Shown: positions 61,601 through 64,000 of the stretch, one piece after another
How the letters are laid out: the number at the start of each line of letters is the position of its first letter
Position numbering within the stretch: position 1 is the stretch's first letter
NCBI RefSeq assembly: GCF_050947335.1
Contig: NW_027473596.1
Span: 1-64,000, forward strand
Direction of reading: 5' to 3'
Length of the DNA stretch: 64,000 nucleotides
Origin: Megachile rotundata
Taxonomy: Eukaryota; Arthropoda; Insecta; Hymenoptera; Megachilidae
Position numbers and translations under genes: made by a program
The notes under the pieces: generated by a model
The model's input: only the letters and a program-made list of their open reading frames with translations
What the model was told of the DNA's origin: nothing
The model's database searches: none

Positions 61601-64000
61601 TCACAATCATACAATCATAATCTTACAATTACAATAATACAATCACAATCATACAATCACAATCATACAATCACAATCATACATTCACAATCATACAATC
61701 ACAATCATACAATCGCAATCATACAATCGCAATCATACAATTACAATCTCCAAAATCCAATCTCCCAAATACAATCATACAATCACAACCATACAATCAC
61801 AATCATACAATCACAATCATACAATCACAGTCATACAATCACAATCATACAATCATAATCATACAATTACAATCATACAATCACAATCATACAATCACAA
61901 TCATACAATCGCAATCATACAATCACAATCATACAATCACAATCATACTATCACAATCATACAATCACAATCATACAATCACAATCATACAATCACAGTC
62001 ATACAATCACAATCACACAATCACAATCATACTATCACAATCATACAATCACAATCATACAATCACAATCATACAATCTCAATCATACAATCGCAATCAT
62101 ACAATTACAATCTCCCAAATACAATCTCCCAAATACAATCATACAATCACAATCATACAATCACAATCATACAATCACAATCATACAATCTCAATCATAC
62201 TATCAGAATCATACAATCACAATCATACAATCACAATCATACAATCACAGACATACAATCACAATCATACAATCACAATCATACATTCAAAATCATGCAA
62301 TCACAATCATACAATCACAATCATGCAATCACAAGCATACAACCATAATCATACAATGACAATCATGCAATCACAATCTTACAATCACAATCATACTATC
62401 ACAATCATATAATCACAATCATACATACAAAATCATGCAATCTCAATCATACAATCGCAATCATGCAATCACAATCATACAATGATAATCATACAATGAC
62501 AATCATACAATCACCATCATACAATCACAATCATACAACCACAATCAGACAATCACAATCATACAGTCACAATCATACAATCACAGTCATACAATCACAG
62601 TCATACTATCACAATCATACTATCACAATCATACAATCACAATCATACAATCACAGTCATACAATCACAGTCATACAATCACAATCATATTATCACAATC
62701 ATACAATCACAATCATGCAATCACAATCATACAATCATAATCATACAATCATAGTCATACAATCACAATCGTACAATCACAATCGTACAATCACATTCGC
62801 GCAATCACAATTATACAATCACAGTCATACAATCACAATCATACAATCACAATCGTACTATCACAATCATACAATCACAATCATACAATCACAATCATAC
62901 AATCACAGTCATACAATCACAATCATACAATCACAATCATACAATCATAATCATACAATTACAATCATACAATCACAATCATACAATCACAATCATACAA
63001 TCACAATCATACAATCACAATCATACAATCACAATCGTACAATCACAATCGTACAATCATAATCGTACAATCACAATCGTACAATCATAGTCATTCAATT
63101 ACAATCATACAATCACAATCATACAAGCACAATCATACAATCACAATCATACAATCACAATCATACAATCACAATCATACAATCACAATCATACAATCAC
63201 AATCATACAATCGCAATCATACAATTACAATCTCCAAAATACAATCTCCCAAATACAATCATACAATCACAATCATACAATCACAATCATACAATCACAA
63301 TCATACTATCACAATCATACAATCGCAATCACACAATCACAATCATACAACCACAATCATACAGTCACAATCATACAATCACAATCATACAATCACAATC
63401 ATACAATCGCAATCATACAATCACAATCATACAATCATAATCATACAATCACAATCATACGATCGCAATCATACAATCGCAATCATACCATCACAATCAT
63501 ACAGTCACAACCATACAATCATAATCATACAATCGCAATCATACAATCACAATCATACAATCATAATCATACAATCACAATCATACAATCACAATCATAC
63601 AATCATAATCATACAATCACAATCATACAATCGCAATCATACAATCACACACATACAATCGTTATCATACCATCACAATCATACAATCACAATCATACAA
63701 TCATAATCTTACAATTACAATAATACAATCACAATCATACAATCACAATCATACAATCACAATCATACATTCACAATCATACAATCACAATCATACAATC
63801 GCAATCATACAATCGCAATCATACAATTACAATCTCCAAAATCCAATCTCCCAAATACAATCATACAATCACAACCATACAATCACAATCATACAATCAC
63901 AATCATACAATCACAGTCATACAATCACAATCATACAATCATAATCATACAATTACAATCATACAATCACAATCATACAATCACAATCATACAATCGCAA
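61601..64000. repeat. Partial HOR copy with in-register deletion junction
   Basis: Blocks are at 61738, 62102, 63222 and 63824, with CGATCG at 63460. The TGA-containing anchor near 62463 is followed by the TTCGCAC module only 252 bp later (near 62715), against 924 bp in the four preceding copies: 48 units are missing. Left of about 62,640 the sequence follows the copy around 56975; right of it, the copy around 60629. The array runs off the end of the window without a break. No gene is seen. Confidence 0.85.

Larger units (their letters stand above)
1..64000. repeat. 14-bp satellite array, consensus ACAATCACAATCAT
   Basis: The entire window is a head-to-tail array of about 4,570 copies of a 14-bp monomer, all in one orientation. 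The consensus has no G on the + strand and 28.6% G+C. It can be parsed as two ACAATC hexamers plus AT. Copies differ almost only by substitutions. Common variants are A to G giving TCGCAAT or TCGTAC, C to T giving CATAATC, and A to T giving TACTATC. No non-satellite sequence longer than the three-unit TCTCC block was seen. The + strand is stop-free in all frames over long stretches, for example 37478-38506 and 28371-29351, because the consensus has no stop and rotates frame every unit. No coding function is proposed. Length and higher-order organisation indicate eukaryotic satellite DNA; species and chromosomal location cannot be told from the sequence. Confidence 0.98.

Noticed and set aside
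1..64000. CRISPR array
   Set aside because: There are direct repeats but no spacers: the units abut, are 14 bp long and differ only by substitutions. No cas genes are present.
1..64000. Transposon, LTR or target-site duplication inside the array
   Set aside because: The 14-bp phase runs on through the window and no non-satellite stretch longer than the 42-bp TCTCC block was seen.
1..64000. G-quadruplex, triplex or hairpin-forming DNA
   Set aside because: There are no runs of G or C of useful length on either strand, no polypurine tracts, and no G:C self-pairing is possible within a strand of the consensus; CGATCG is the only recurrent palindrome noted.
1..64000. tRNA, rRNA or other structured RNA genes
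   Set aside because: The sequence lacks the needed base composition and inverted complementarity anywhere in the window.
1..64000. SOX-like (ACAAT) or PBX-like (TGATTG) sites as regulatory elements
   Set aside because: The cores occur in nearly every monomer simply because of the consensus; nothing near them suggests a promoter or enhancer.

Overview
The whole 64 kb window is one uninterrupted tandem satellite array. The monomer is 14 bp, consensus ACAATCACAATCAT on the + strand (7 A, 4 C, 3 T, no G). I find no protein-coding gene, RNA gene, mobile element, CRISPR array or unique-sequence island. An array this long, with multi-kilobase higher-order repeats (HORs), points to eukaryotic nuclear heterochromatin (pericentromeric, subtelomeric or interstitial). 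The sequence does not let me name the species or the chromosomal position.

The + strand can be read open for hundreds of codons, but only because the monomer contains no stop in any + frame. Since 14 is not a multiple of 3, every + frame reads the same 14-residue peptide cycle (TITIIQSQSYNHNH). The minus strand meets a TGA every 42 bp in every frame. All long open frames are therefore treated as products of the repeat.

Regional layout. 1-6.66 kb holds diverged HOR copies, with a 19-bp and a 15-bp irregular unit. About 6.66-9.56 kb and 11.56-14.46 kb are a pair at an offset of 4,898 bp, separated by a module that carries two 13-bp units. 14.46-26.57 kb is a mosaic of shorter rearranged copies. 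About 26.58-36.2 kb holds two copies at an offset of about 5,010 bp, the first with an extra 854-bp tandem duplication. 36.2-39.36 kb is a transition zone with 644- and 616-bp duplications. 39.36-53.9 kb is three head-to-tail copies of a 4,844-bp HOR (346 monomers; the last copy has one extra monomer). 53.9-61.6 kb continues at offsets of 4,886 and 4,872 bp. 61.6-64 kb is a partial further copy with an in-register deletion junction near 62.63 kb.

The most notable property is how strictly the 14-bp register is kept. I found only eight units whose length is not 14 bp, and none from 34,928 to the end (29 kb). Every duplication, deletion and HOR length is otherwise a whole number of monomers, as expected if the array evolves by unequal exchange aligned monomer to monomer plus point substitution. 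Recurrent variant modules (a TCTCC block, CGATCG palindromes, phased CpG runs, TGA-containing and TTCGCAC modules) let the copies be aligned and their relationships read.
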